From the NCBI RefSeq assembly GCF_002532075.1, contig NZ_LYXE01000050.1, positions 1-64,000 on the forward strand: DNA of 64,000 nucleotides. The letters run 5' to 3'. The DNA comes from Candidatus Chloroploca asiatica (GTDB lineage: Bacteria; Chloroflexota; Chloroflexia; Chloroflexales; Chloroflexaceae). The translations under genes were made by a program, and so were the position numbers. This document shows positions 33,834 through 43,279 of the stretch, piece by piece. A model generated the notes under the pieces. That model did no database searches. It saw only the letters and a list, made by a program, of their open reading frames with translations, and was not told where the DNA came from. Each line of letters begins with the position of its first letter. The stretch's first letter is position 1.

Positions 33834-34963
33834 TCCCCACCACACATCGGGGGAGCCTGTATACCCGGCTCTTCCTCGCCCACCTGCTGGTGATCGTCGC
33901 CGGCACGGCGACCCTCCTGGCAGTGACATTGCTCACCGCGCACACCCTGCACGACCGACTGATGATTGCCATGCTCGGCCCGGAGCTAGCGCTCGCGGCT
34001 GACCCTGCCATGGACGCAATGGAGCGGGCGACGAACGATGTCTTTGAAGCGGCCATGATACAGGCGCTGTTGATCAGCAGCGGCGCGGCCAGCCTTGTGG
34101 CCGTGGTGGTCAGCCTGCTCCTCTCACGGCGGATTGTATGGCCGATCCAGCGTCTGCTCGACGCCAGCCGCCGCATCGCCATGGGGCACTACAGCGAGCG
34201 GGTGCCCGCCGCCGGCAATGATGAACTGGCCGCGCTTGCCAGCCAGTTCAACACCATGGCTGACGCCCTTGAGTCAGCCGAACGACGGCGTGTTGCGCTG
34301 ATCGGCGATGTAGCCCACGAGTTGCGCACGCCCCTGGCAACGATCGAAGGCTATGCCGAAGGTGCGATCGATGGGGTGGTTGCAACCAATGATGCGACCT
34401 GGGCGCTGATTCTGGATGAGGCTGGTCGGCTGCGGCGCCTAGTGACCGACCTCCAGGAGCTCTCGCGTGCGGAGGCGCGGCAACTGCCGCTTCACCCCAC
34501 CTTGATCCCACCGGCAGCCTTGGTCGAGCGTGTCCTCGCCCGGCTCGCACCGCAGTTTGCCGAGAAGGGCGTCATTCTACGGCAGGAACTGTCGGCATCC
34601 GCCCCAGCGATCCTGGTCGACCCGGATCGCATCACACAGGTGCTGATCAATCTATTGGGCAATGCCCTGCAGCACACGCCGCCCGGCGGGATCGTCACCA
34701 TCAGCGTCATTCCTGAGCCGTACGCCATGCGCTTTCAAATTCAGGACACCGGCAGCGGAATTGCTGCCGAGCACGTGCCCCATCTCTTTGAGCGCTTCTA
34801 CCGGGTTGACAAAGCGCGTGCGCGTACGACTGGCGGCAGCGGGATCGGCCTGACCATCAGCAAGGCACTGATCGAGGCCCATGGCGGCACAATCTGGGTG
34901 GAGAGTGCTGGGTTGGGTCAGGGCACGGTTGTTCGTTTCATCCTACCCACGCAGCATGCTTGA
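33830..34963 (+). CDS. Sensor histidine kinase
   Basis: A 377-residue membrane histidine kinase. Two transmembrane helices (LFLAHLLVIVAGTATLLAVTL and ALLISSGAASLVAVVVSLLL) flank a short outer loop. A HAMP domain (RRIVWPIQRLLDASRRIAMGHY), the H-box GDVAHELRTPLATIEGYAEG with the phospho-His, the N-box INLLGNALQHTPPG, the G1 box QDTGSGIAAEHVPHLFERFYR and the G2 box GGSGIGLTISKALIEAHGG follow. It is BaeS-like and intact. Its natural partner is the adjacent regulator, which no longer has a receiver, so signalling is presumably broken or redirected. Confidence 0.93.
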   Translation: MIPTTHRGSLYTRLFLAHLLVIVAGTATLLAVTLLTAHTLHDRLMIAMLGPELALAADPAMDAMERATNDVFEAAMIQALLISSGAASLVAVVVSLLLSRRIVWPIQRLLDASRRIAMGHYSERVPAAGNDELAALASQFNTMADALESAERRRVALIGDVAHELRTPLATIEGYAEGAIDGVVATNDATWALILDEAGRLRRLVTDLQELSRAEARQLPLHPTLIPPAALVERVLARLAPQFAEKGVILRQELSASAPAILVDPDRITQVLINLLGNALQHTPPGGIVTISVIPEPYAMRFQIQDTGSGIAAEHVPHLFERFYRVDKARARTTGGSGIGLTISKALIEAHGGTIWVESAGLGQGTVVRFILPTQHA

Positions 34964-35077
34964 CCAGATCTTGGACGTGCGGTTGCTCTTCGTAACCCCC
35001 GACATCCCTCGAAAACGGGCCAGGTCATCCTGCGTCGTGCGTGAGGTCGACGCCCAGCGGCGTTGGCGGTGATGTGA

Positions 35078-35690
35078 GTACCATCGACGGCGCTGGTTGA
35101 ACCACACCTGAGTGAGCGCCCGAGCATCCACCCGAGCGCACGCATACAGGCATGTCGTCTCGGCAGTTGGACTGAAATTGGGCCAGAGAGCGAACTGGTC
35201 GAGAGCGAATTTGGCGACTATAGCTACTGTGCGGGCGACAACCAGATTATCTATGCTACGATTGGGCGCTTCTGCTCGATCGCCTCGCATGTGCGGATCA
35301 ATCCTGGCAACCACCCGGTCGAGCGGGTGACTCAGCATCATCTGACCTACCGGCGTGCCCAGTACGGCTTTGCCGAGCGCGATTATACCGACTTCTTCGC
35401 CTGGCGGCGGGCGCACCACTGCCTGGTTGGCCACGATGTCTGGATCGGCCACGGCGCGATCATTTTGCCGGGGGTTACGGTTGGCATCGGGGCCGTGATT
35501 GGCGCAGGTGCGGTGGTGAGCCGCGATGTCGAGGCGTACATGATTGTGGGAGGCGTCCCGGCTCGTCCCATCCGGCGACGTCTTCCCGAGGCGATCGCGG
35601 CGCGGTTGCTCGCGATCGCCTGGTGGGATTGGGATCGCGCTGGAGTGGTTTGCCACCCGGCTGAAGGGAGGCTTAGGGGCACGCGTGTGA
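35078..35690 (+). pseudogene. Hexapeptide acetyltransferase gene without start, shifted at the 3' end
   Basis: Starting after a TGA at 35075 the frame reads [20 protein letters not shown], then [40 protein letters not shown] and, later, [20 protein letters not shown] and [20 protein letters not shown]. This is the left-handed beta-helix of xenobiotic/phosphonate-associated acetyltransferases (CatB-like). No ATG, GTG or TTG precedes the conserved part in this frame, and after [11 protein letters not shown] the family tail continues in another frame ([11 protein letters not shown]). Loss of the start and a late frameshift indicate a pseudogene with a still conserved core. Confidence 0.75.
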
Positions 35691-35825
35691 TCAGGATGCG
35701 ACGAAGTCATCGCCAATCCGAACGTGGGGAAAGTTCGCCATTACGTGCGTTCTCCTCATTGAGATGCAAAGACTCGCCCCTTGACAACCGAGCATCCTCT
35801 CGGTCGCAATACCTGCCGCCCCATC

Positions 35826-36023
35826 CACTGTCGCTGGCATCCCAAGAGCCTGCTCCAGGCGCGCACCCGAGAAGGTCGAAGCACTGACCTTCGTGTGACA
35901 GCGCCAGTACACCTCACGCCCGGAGACGTGAAGATCGTCGAGCACGGTCTGGAGCGCCAGCAAACGTTGCTGTGCCGCCTCATCGGGCACGGTGGGCAAA
36001 AACGCCACCGATAACGCATCCTC
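35826..36023 (-). pseudogene. DUF1697-family remnant
   Basis: The minus-strand stretch ALSVAFLPTVPDEAAQQRLL, then [20 protein letters not shown] and [14 protein letters not shown], resembles the C-terminal third of DUF1697 proteins, which usually continue with a TRNWRT motif. Here it breaks off after PATV. The N-terminal two-thirds cannot be found upstream. About 65 codons remain. Confidence 0.55.
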
Positions 36024-36124
36024 GGTGCCGTCTGGCTCGGTCGGTGGTGCTCCCGGCAGGTCTGAGTCGGCCCCTACCGCACGGGCCGAACACCGCTGAT
36101 GCTCGGCAGCAGCTATTTGTGCTT

Positions 36125-37702
36125 TCATGATGACCTCATGTGTTGCCACCGGGCCAGTAAAGCCAACCCTACCAGCGGCATACTGGCGGCCAGATAATAC
36201 CAGGGTATTCCCAACGCCAATGCTGCCGGTGTCGCGCCGGTGATGTCGAAGGCGGCCAGCCCGTTCAGCGGGCCGAGGTACCAGAAGCTGAGCAGCAGGA
36301 TTTGCAACGGCCGTTCCGATCTTCCTACCGCGCCTAACCCCAAGGCCAGTGCCGGAATAAACCACGCCCCAGCCCAAAAGCCGGGCAGTAACGCCGGTTC
36401 CGCTAGGAACCGGCGCAGTACCCCGCCGCCCAGGATCACGTAGAGCACCATCCCGGCCGTCCAGGCAGCAGGCAGCTGCCGCCAGAGCGGGGCAGGGGCG
36501 CTAAAGAGCAGTTGTTCCACCCCATATTTGCGCTCGCGCACGCCCAATTCCGACCAGAGCGGTAGCGACCAGAGCCAGATAATCGGCAGCAGCCAGCGCT
36601 GCACGGTGGTCAATTCGGCTAGCAAACTCGCCAACATCAGGCCAGCGGCGACGACGTACCAGAGCAACGGACGTCCCTTGAGCAGCAATTTCAATTCGGT
36701 GGCGACCACGCGGGCAAAGAGGCCCAACGGATTCGTCGCGGTCGTAACTGGCGTTAATTGCGCAGCCCGCGCTGGCCCGTCACCTGGCCGAGCCAGGCGT
36801 GCGGTGCGGCCAAACCCCGGCCAGAGCGTCGCCAAGCGTGCTGGGAGTCGGCTTCTCGCGCGCTGCTTTGCACGGGGCGCGTGCCCCCGCGACGGATCAA
36901 AGCGGTCAAAGGGCAGGGCCGCGATGGCTGCCAACAACAGAGCTCCAACGCCTACCAACAGGCGTGGTCCGGCGACGGCCCGCCAATCAAACCCCGTCCA
37001 CACAAACGTCTGCAAGGTGGCCAACTCTGCCGTACCCAGGACAATACCGCCGCTGTAACTCGCCCCCTGCGCTTGGAGCGCGGCCGTCATTTCGCGCTCA
37101 ATGGCCGTAAAGCCGATGACCTGACCGCCCAGCAAGGGTAGGGTAAACAGCCAGAGGAAGAAGTAGAGGACATTGCCAGCCGTTTCCTGCAGCCAGGGGA
37201 TGCAGTCGAACAACACGGCCAAAGCGGCCACCAGCAACGCGACCGGCGCGGCGAACAGGAGGAAAGGCATGAGCAGGTGTGTCAGGTTGAGGCTTTTATC
37301 CTCGCCGTGAATCAACAGCATCGCCACGGACGCCAACACCAACACGCCGACGATGACCAGCAGGACGGCCGTATTGCTGACGAATTTGCCCAGGGTGTAG
37401 GCCGCTTTGTGCAGCGGCGTAGCGGCCAGAATCTGACCGACGCCGGTCTGCCGGTCTAAGGTCACATTGCCCCGCGTGACATAGAAGCCGATCAGTGAGA
37501 GAAAAAAGGCCAGCGTGACAGCCATCAGCATCCCAATCCAGGCGGCGTTGTAGACGCCCCGGTAGGCACCCAAGCGCAACATGAAGAAGCCGTCCAGCAC
37601 CTGGTAGCCGAGCAGGACGGCCAGGGTGATGATCATCACAAAACTAAAGCGGCGCGTCCGCTCACGGAAGTCGGCCAGGGCCAGGTGGGCAAGAGCGCTC
37701 AT
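36125..37702 (-). CDS. ABC-2 type transporter permease
   Basis: A 525-residue integral membrane permease with about 12 predicted helices in two blocks. One is near residues 20-245 (FSFVMIITLAVLLGYQVLDG, WIGMLMAVTLAFFLSLIGFY) and the second near 345-520 after a basic Arg-Pro-rich cytosolic loop. It is likely to move lipids, drugs or proteins outward with the ATPase encoded just upstream; ATG and stop overlap by four bases. The start MSALAHL at 37702 is chosen because of that coupling. The substrate is unknown. Confidence 0.85.
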   Translation of the reverse strand: MSALAHLALADFRERTRRFSFVMIITLAVLLGYQVLDGFFMLRLGAYRGVYNAAWIGMLMAVTLAFFLSLIGFYVTRGNVTLDRQTGVGQILAATPLHKAAYTLGKFVSNTAVLLVIVGVLVLASVAMLLIHGEDKSLNLTHLLMPFLLFAAPVALLVAALAVLFDCIPWLQETAGNVLYFFLWLFTLPLLGGQVIGFTAIEREMTAALQAQGASYSGGIVLGTAELATLQTFVWTGFDWRAVAGPRLLVGVGALLLAAIAALPFDRFDPSRGHAPRAKQRARSRLPARLATLWPGFGRTARLARPGDGPARAAQLTPVTTATNPLGLFARVVATELKLLLKGRPLLWYVVAAGLMLASLLAELTTVQRWLLPIIWLWSLPLWSELGVRERKYGVEQLLFSAPAPLWRQLPAAWTAGMVLYVILGGGVLRRFLAEPALLPGFWAGAWFIPALALGLGAVGRSERPLQILLLSFWYLGPLNGLAAFDITGATPAALALGIPWYYLAASMPLVGLALLARWQHMRSS

Positions 37703-38580
37703 ACGGTTGTCTCCGGTCGCTGGGCTACGCAATAGAGATACGCGTCCTCCAGGCTAGGCGGAAGCGCGGCGGCGTCGGGGTGGGGCGGGCTGTCGCTGAC
37801 GATGCGGGCCAAAGCGCCATCCGGGCGGCGGACAATGTTGACGACGCGGTGGGTTTGGCGAACAGCCGTCAACGCGTCGCTCGGCAGCAGCCAACCCCAG
37901 ACCTTGCCGGCCACCGCTTGCAGGAGTTCCTCTGGCAGGGCGTGGCGTAGCAGACGGCCACCCGCAATCAAGGCAATGCTCGTAGCCGTCGCTTCCACAT
38001 CGGAGACAATGTGGGTCGAGAGCATCACAATCCGCTCGCCGGCTAAATCGGCGATCAGGTTGCGGAAACGGGCGCGTTCCTCGGGATCGAGGCCGACGGT
38101 CGGCTCGTCCACAATCAGCAGATGCGGGTCGTTGAGCAGCGCCTGGGCGATGCCTACCCGCTGCCGCATCCCGCCGGAAAAGCCGCCAATCGGTCGGTAG
38201 GCGACCTCGCTCAGATTAAGTAGTTGCAGCAGTTCGTCAATGCGGCGGCGCGCCTGTTTGCGTTCCAGCCCCTTCACCGCCGCCAGGTAGCTGAGAAATT
38301 CCACCGCATTCAGGTTCGGATAGACGCCAAAATCCTGGGGCAGGTAGCCCAACACCCGGCGCAAAGCGTCAGGCTGGCGGGCGATGTCGGCCCCGTTCCA
38401 GGCAATCGCGCCGCTGGTGGGTTGGGTAATGGTGGCGATCATGCGCATCACCGTGGATTTGCCCGCGCCATTTGGTCCCAGCAATCCCACGATGCCCGGC
38501 CCCAGGTGCAAGCTGAAATCGCGCAGCGCCCAAACACCGCCCCGATACTGTTTGCTGACATGCTCAAGCTGTAACTGCAT
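37699..38580 (-). CDS. ABC transporter ATP-binding protein
   Basis: A 293-residue ATPase with Walker A GLLGPNGAGKSTVMRM, Q-loop LPQDFGVYP, signature FSGGMRQRVGIAQALL and Walker B LLIVDEPTVGLDPEE, followed by the H-loop STHIVSD and a typical C-terminal extension. It pairs with the overlapping permease to form an ABC-2 exporter. The frame runs to 38838, but MQLQLEHVSKQYRGG at 38580, six bases after AAGGAG, is the true start; a second ATG lies three bases upstream. Confidence 0.93.
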   Translation of the reverse strand: MQLQLEHVSKQYRGGVWALRDFSLHLGPGIVGLLGPNGAGKSTVMRMIATITQPTSGAIAWNGADIARQPDALRRVLGYLPQDFGVYPNLNAVEFLSYLAAVKGLERKQARRRIDELLQLLNLSEVAYRPIGGFSGGMRQRVGIAQALLNDPHLLIVDEPTVGLDPEERARFRNLIADLAGERIVMLSTHIVSDVEATATSIALIAGGRLLRHALPEELLQAVAGKVWGWLLPSDALTAVRQTHRVVNIVRRPDGALARIVSDSPPHPDAAALPPSLEDAYLYCVAQRPETTV

Positions 38581-38705
38581 CATGCGCTCCTTGCAATGTT
38601 TTCCAGCGCCAACTGGCCTGGCACGCACACCACGTCTACGGCTGGCCGTAATGACGGGCAATGGCGCGGAAGACCTCAACGGTTTCGTGACAGACCCAAC
38701 ACCCC

Positions 38706-39083
38706 TTACTGAGCGAGCCGGCTCACATAAAAATCCACCAAAGGTATAGCTATCCAGAACATCACCGTCCATGCGCCGATGGCATAGGCCAGGGGAATAC
38801 TTAGCAAGCACAGCAGCACGGAGATCGCAGTCCGCCATTTCTCTATCCTGAGATGAGGTATGGGCAAGGCAACACGCAAGAGCTTTTTCCGATGCGCATG
38901 CCAGAACACGATACCATCAAGTGCATTGATTGCTCCAATGACCACCGCATAAAGCGCATAGGCCATTGGTTCGGTTGAATAGTCGCTCAGTACCGCTTGA
39001 AAAAAAGGTATTAATGCCACTAATGCCAAATAAGGGATATTAAGCGCCAGCAAGGTACCATCAAGCCGCTGAATAAGACTCAA
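38706..39083 (-). pseudogene. TMEM175-family potassium-channel-like protein, C-terminal half only
   Basis: The 125 residues contain four hydrophobic helices (ALNIPYLALVALIPFFQAVL, YALYAVVIGAINALDGIVFW, ISVLLCLLSIPLAYAIGAW, VMFWIAIPLVDFYVSRL) that resemble the second half of prokaryotic TMEM175 (DUF1211) channels. The first half with its FSDGVFAIAITLL-type helix is missing. The frame has only a TTG start, while a GAGG-preceded ATG just upstream is in another frame. It is probably a remnant, though a short expressed protein cannot be excluded. Confidence 0.55.
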
Positions 39084-39131
39084 TTGCCGATTTGGTTGTG
39101 TCCATCTGTTACCTCGTATCTTCGCGATGGG

Positions 39132-40115
39132 CTAAGCGTCGATAAATTGCTCAGTCTCTTCCGCGCTACGCAACCCGTGAGTTCTGTCAGTGGTGACAGC
39201 CATAGCGCTAGTTGGCAATGGCACCGATTTGATGTCGGCCACTCGCAGGCCAATTGCTTTCATCACGCCGATTTCGCGGTAGTCATCCTCGATTTTCGCC
39301 AGTAAGGTGAAGCGAATGCACAAGAACGCAATCGCAAGCACCAGGACACTGACCAGCAGGATCACCGCGATCATCAATCCATCGGAGAGCCCATTGAGTA
39401 ATCTGAAGAGCGGATACGTGATCGTCGGACCATTGGCATCAAGGGCTGCGGCAGTGTACGCGGTTTCGAATGCGCCAAGGGTGGCGAGATCGTGTAACCG
39501 GAACTCAATCAGGTATTCGATACTGCCATGCTCCCTGAGTTGCGCAAAGTCGCTCGGACTCACGAGAAAGCGCTTTGATGAGGCGAGCAGCGGCTGCATC
39601 TGTGAGTCGCGGAGCGCTCCTGCGATCAGAAATGCTGTACCAGCCACCTCAACCGTGTCGCCGATCCTGGCGCTGCCATCTTGTACATAGCTGATGGGAA
39701 CATAGATCTCCCCATCGGATGGCTGGATGATGTTTCCATCAAGATCGAGCAAGAAGTCGAAGGTTTTGCTTTGTACCGCGAGGCCGTTATCCTGAACGCT
39801 CCCCGCAAGCGAACGCTCGGCAAACCTGAACTGCGCGCCCTCGATGTTGAGAAATTCGAGCACCTGAGACTCCGCGATGAGGTCGTTTTGCGCCGCAAAC
39901 GTTGCCAGACGTGCTGTATCCAATTCGCCTGTGTGCATTTGCATAAAATGCGGTGTTTTCGCCCGCGTCATGAGTGTGTCGATGGCCCCGGCAAGGTTCA
40001 CGACCAGGATGGCTGCCAGGGCAACCAGCAGCGCCGCCGCCGCGATAAAGAGCATGGTCGTCAGCGTAATCGCTTTACGCTTGAGCATATCGTTGCGGAT
40101 GGCCCGGTAATACAT
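39132..40115 (-). CDS. Truncated FtsX-like (MacB-type) ABC permease
   Basis: A 327-residue fragment of an FtsX-like permease. The N-terminal helix (ITLTTMLFIAAAALLVALAAILVV), the external MacB-like domain (about residues 45-210) and the first three-helix core start (LSDGLMIAVILLVSVLVLAIAFLCIRF, then EDDYREIGVMKAIGLRVADIK) are present. After that point the chain ends within 30 unrelated residues (TTDRTHGLRSAEETEQFIDA). Full-length relatives have about 750-800 residues with a second FtsX core. No partner ATPase is adjacent. It is probably non-functional. Confidence 0.75.
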   Translation of the reverse strand: MYYRAIRNDMLKRKAITLTTMLFIAAAALLVALAAILVVNLAGAIDTLMTRAKTPHFMQMHTGELDTARLATFAAQNDLIAESQVLEFLNIEGAQFRFAERSLAGSVQDNGLAVQSKTFDFLLDLDGNIIQPSDGEIYVPISYVQDGSARIGDTVEVAGTAFLIAGALRDSQMQPLLASSKRFLVSPSDFAQLREHGSIEYLIEFRLHDLATLGAFETAYTAAALDANGPTITYPLFRLLNGLSDGLMIAVILLVSVLVLAIAFLCIRFTLLAKIEDDYREIGVMKAIGLRVADIKSVPLPTSAMAVTTDRTHGLRSAEETEQFIDA

Positions 40116-40198
40116 TGCGTCCCTCGGTATTTCTGTAGCGCGATCCGAAGACCCTCCAGATCGTCAGTTTGCTGAACTACGGGCTGAGCGCTCACTTC

Positions 40199-42160
40199 TC
40201 ACGTCATTGGGAACGCCAGTAGGTTCCAGTAGCCTAGCACCGCCAGTGTCGCCAGCCCCAGCAGGGTCAGGCCGGTGTAGTGCAATCGTCCCGGCAGGCT
40301 CCAGTAGGCGTTGCCCGCGTTCCCTGTACCGCGCCAGGCCATGCCGGTGAAGAGCACCATGCCTAGGCCGAGCAGGGCCAGGAGCCAGGGGATGGTCAGC
40401 ATCACCTGCAGTAGCGGCGTGGGGCCGAAGAAGACGCGCGGCATGACATTCGCCGGGTCGCTGTCGGTTAATGTGCCGACGAACGTCACCACAAAGCCCA
40501 GTAACCCAAGGCCGAAGGCACCGGCGTTCCAGCGCGCCAGCCGCGCCGCAAGCGGCTGTGCCTGTTTGCGCCGCCAGGCGCCAATTAGCCAGCCGACGCC
40601 CGACAGGAGGCAGAGCAAGATCGTGCCGAGCAGCAGCAGCGCCGTCACCGGCGTTGTGGCGTACCAGGGCGCACGAAACGCCGCTGTGCCGGTGAGGCCG
40701 ACGAAGGCTGGGTTACCGTCGAGGCTGAACCAGGTACGCCCATCGGGGCCGCTGAAGAAGGCCAGGTACGCGGCGCGCTCGCTGTGGCGGAACAGCCCCG
40801 GCGCAACAGCGAGGTACGCCTCCGTCGCGCCTTCGACCATGAGCTGCAGTTCGCCCGCCGGACCAGCGCTGACGTGAACTGCTTCGAGCAGACGCAACAC
40901 CTTGCCGCCCCCGCTAACCTCGGCGCGGGCCAGGTGATACTCGCCGGCATAGGCGCTGATGAGCGCGGCGGTATCGGCCGACGGCGTTGGGGCGGGTGCA
41001 GGCGAAGTCGGGTAATAGCGATCCATAAAGGCGTTCCAGAGTTCGTCCGTCGCTGCTGCGCCGCCCGGCGCATTGTAGGCCACATACAGGCCCAGACGTT
41101 CCTCGGGCAGCAGATACATGCCGGCGCTGAAATGCACGATCGCGCCGCGATGGTAGAGCACCCGCCGACCGTTGCTCGTACGCTCCATCCACCCGTGGGC
41201 TATGCCGTCGATGCGTGGATCGGGTGTATAGAGCCGCTGCTGCATCTGTTGCACCGTCGTCGGCTGCAAGATGCTCGTCGGACTGTCGGGCAAGTGCGCC
41301 AGCATGAATCGCGCCATATCGGTGGCGGTCGTGCTCATCGATCCGGCTGGATACGGCCCGACGAAAACGAAGTTGCCGCGCAGGATATCGCCGTTGTATG
41401 GCGCGTAGCCCCCGGCGAGATCATCGGCAAAGTGTGCGGGCGGCGGCTGATCCAGCGTACTGCGCTCCATGCCGAGCGGCGCAAAGATCTGTTCCGCGAC
41501 GTACTGATCGAACGGGATGCCGCTGACGCGCTCGACCAGATACGCCGCGAGCGCCGTGCCATAGTTCGAGTAGGCCTGCACCTGGCCGGGTGGGAAGACA
41601 CGCACCGGCTGTCGGGTGATCAGGTAGTCGCGCAGTGGTAGGGTCGCTTCCGGCGTCAGCACGAACAACCCCTCGCCGACATCTTCAAAGCCCGGCGTGT
41701 GGCTCAGCAGGTGGGCCGGCGTGATTGGCTCCGCAAATGTCGCTGGAATGCTGAAGTCGAGATAGGTGTTCACGTCGGCGTGGCGATCGATCCGCCCCTG
41801 TTCGACGAGTTGCATCAGCGCCGTCCAGGTCACCGGTTTGGCTGCCGAACCAGTGCGGAAGAGCGTCTGCGCCGGATCGACCGGCCGGCGCGTCTCCAGA
41901 TCGGCGTAGCCGTAGCCCTGCGCAAACTGCACCTCGCCGTCTTTCACCACTGCCAGCGCCGCGCCGGGGATCTGCGCTTGGGCAAGCTGTTCAGTCACTA
42001 CTTCGTCGAAGAACGTCACCAGATCCGCCGGATCGACCAGATTGGAGCGGGCCGCTGTTACGATCGGCGGGCTGAACAGGCTGAGCAGGAATGCGACCAG
42101 TGCGACCCCTGCGTAGCCACGAGCGGAGCGCCGCGAGCCGAGAGTTGCGATCTGCTGCAT
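40199..42160 (-). CDS. Membrane serine hydrolase, class C beta-lactamase family
   Basis: A 653-residue protein. An N-terminal signal helix (YAGVALVAFLLSLFSPPIVTA) is followed by a penicillin-binding-like hydrolase domain (about residues 35-400). SxxK is in RTGSAAKPVTW, YxN in QAYSNYGTAL, and an HxG-type region in LYHRGAIVHFSAG. After a lipocalin-like stretch, the last 150 residues hold about five transmembrane helices (TPVTALLLLGTILLCLLSGV, LGLLGFVVTFVGTL, WLLALLGLGMVLFTG). Such proteins cleave D-Ala peptides or esters outside the membrane. The start at 42160 is preferred; the frame extends to 42211. The gene is divergent from the DUF-type gene at 42.5 kb. Confidence 0.88.
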   Translation of the reverse strand: MQQIATLGSRRSARGYAGVALVAFLLSLFSPPIVTAARSNLVDPADLVTFFDEVVTEQLAQAQIPGAALAVVKDGEVQFAQGYGYADLETRRPVDPAQTLFRTGSAAKPVTWTALMQLVEQGRIDRHADVNTYLDFSIPATFAEPITPAHLLSHTPGFEDVGEGLFVLTPEATLPLRDYLITRQPVRVFPPGQVQAYSNYGTALAAYLVERVSGIPFDQYVAEQIFAPLGMERSTLDQPPPAHFADDLAGGYAPYNGDILRGNFVFVGPYPAGSMSTTATDMARFMLAHLPDSPTSILQPTTVQQMQQRLYTPDPRIDGIAHGWMERTSNGRRVLYHRGAIVHFSAGMYLLPEERLGLYVAYNAPGGAAATDELWNAFMDRYYPTSPAPAPTPSADTAALISAYAGEYHLARAEVSGGGKVLRLLEAVHVSAGPAGELQLMVEGATEAYLAVAPGLFRHSERAAYLAFFSGPDGRTWFSLDGNPAFVGLTGTAAFRAPWYATTPVTALLLLGTILLCLLSGVGWLIGAWRRKQAQPLAARLARWNAGAFGLGLLGFVVTFVGTLTDSDPANVMPRVFFGPTPLLQVMLTIPWLLALLGLGMVLFTGMAWRGTGNAGNAYWSLPGRLHYTGLTLLGLATLAVLGYWNLLAFPMT

Positions 42161-42271
42161 TTCGTTGCTCCTGCATTCGTCCGGATGGCCTGCCTCCACC
42201 ATACCGCCCATTCCCGGCTAGATCGATACGCAGAAGCGCGGATCGTGCCGGTGCGCAAGACCGGGGTGTAC

Positions 42272-42299
42272 TACGTACCGCGCTACGCGCTTGTGCGTA
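42272..42299 (+). promoter_or_regulatory. TACG direct-repeat site A
   Basis: TACGTA-N6-TACGCG followed by CTTGTGCGTA, whose TACGC and GCGTA also form an inverted repeat. Sites B, C and D have the same spacing (first two boxes 12 bp apart). A GCTAG word follows 21 bases downstream. The site lies 225 bases before the gene at 42524 and also upstream of the divergent serine hydrolase. No gene is recognised in the rest of the 42161-42523 spacer. Confidence 0.55.
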
Positions 42300-42523
42300 T
42301 GACATGTGCGAGCGCACCGTGCTAGGCTGGGGGCAGGGCAAGCGCACTGAGCAACGGGAGGGAACGATGACAACTTGAACTGCTCTCGCTGGGCGTCGTC
42401 ATCGCCACGACGGTCGCCGTATGCCTGGCCTTCCCGCAGACATCAGCGCGCTCGTCTGGCGCACTTGCAGACCACGAACAGCTAATCTAAGGCCGACAGA
42501 AGCAGTAGAAGCGGGGAGGATGT

Positions 42524-43096
42524 ATGAACACGATGTGGCAGAACTGGCTTGCCGTCAGCCGTCTCGCGGCACGGTTAGGCTATCGACGTGGTGAACCGCT
42601 CCAGTTCTTGAACCAGCGTCTCTGTGGCCTCTGGCTGATCTGGATCGGGGCGGTGATCCTGGTCAGTACGGCGCTGGGCGGCGCATGGTTGATCAACCCG
42701 ATCATCTTTGGCCTGGGCTATGTCGGCGGCATGGCGGTGATCTTCGGCATGCCGGCAGTGACGCAGCGTTTCTCGGATGGGCCAGAGTCGCGCTTTCAGG
42801 CGAATATGGGTACGCTCGCCATCGTGCTGATGTTCGTCTTGATGGCGCTGATCGCTGGGAGGTCGTTCGCGACGCTCGATTTCCGCACGATCTGGCTCGG
42901 TGCACTGCTGGCGACGGCATTGCACTTCATTCCATTCGCCGCAGTCCACGGGCCGCCGATGTTCCGACTGGCGATCCCGCTGACAATCAATGCACTGGTC
43001 GGGTTGCTCGTGCCCGCCGTTCCGTTTATGCTCATCGCCGTGATCGACGGCCTGATCAAGCTCGGTTTTGGTGTAGCGCTGGTTCGTCGAAAGTGA
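42524..43096 (+). CDS. Multi-pass membrane protein of unknown function
   Basis: A 190-residue protein with six hydrophobic helices (LWLIWIGAVILVSTALGGAW, PIIFGLGYVGGMAVIFGM, MGTLAIVLMFVLMALIAG, TIWLGALLATALHFIPFA, LAIPLTINALVGLLVPAVPF, MLIAVIDGLIKLGFGVAL). It recalls the small DUF6609-like membrane family, but that is a recollection, not a search result. The ribosome site GGGGAGG precedes the ATG. A TACG-repeat site and a GCTAG word lie upstream. No catalytic residues are obvious. Confidence 0.78.
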   Translation: MNTMWQNWLAVSRLAARLGYRRGEPLQFLNQRLCGLWLIWIGAVILVSTALGGAWLINPIIFGLGYVGGMAVIFGMPAVTQRFSDGPESRFQANMGTLAIVLMFVLMALIAGRSFATLDFRTIWLGALLATALHFIPFAAVHGPPMFRLAIPLTINALVGLLVPAVPFMLIAVIDGLIKLGFGVALVRRK

Positions 43097-43152
43097 AGAA
43101 AAGCCCCGTGGTAGAGCGTCAACCCGCCGGGTCGGCGCTTCACCACCCCCAA

Positions 43153-43180
43153 TACGCACCGTCATACGCGAAAGTCTGAA
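43153..43180 (+). promoter_or_regulatory. TACG direct-repeat site C
   Basis: TACGCA-N6-TACGCG, then AAAGTCTGAA and a further GGCGTACGCGCC palindrome. GGTACGCTAGGG follows at 43201, where the -10 region is expected, 100 bases before the CPBP protease start. It matches sites A, B and D in box spacing. Confidence 0.55.
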
Positions 43181-43279
43181 GGCGTACGCGCCGCCAACCC
43201 GGTACGCTAGGGATAGCGGAGAGACTGTGGGCTGCGATACGGCAAAACAGTCTTGCAGCACACCAAGGAGAATGCCCCA

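Noticed and set aside
34918-35145. Possible transposase remnant on the minus strand (text [11 protein letters not shown])
   Set aside because: Only a few residues recall DDE transposases, the stretch overlaps the end of the histidine kinase and no ends or second fragment were seen.
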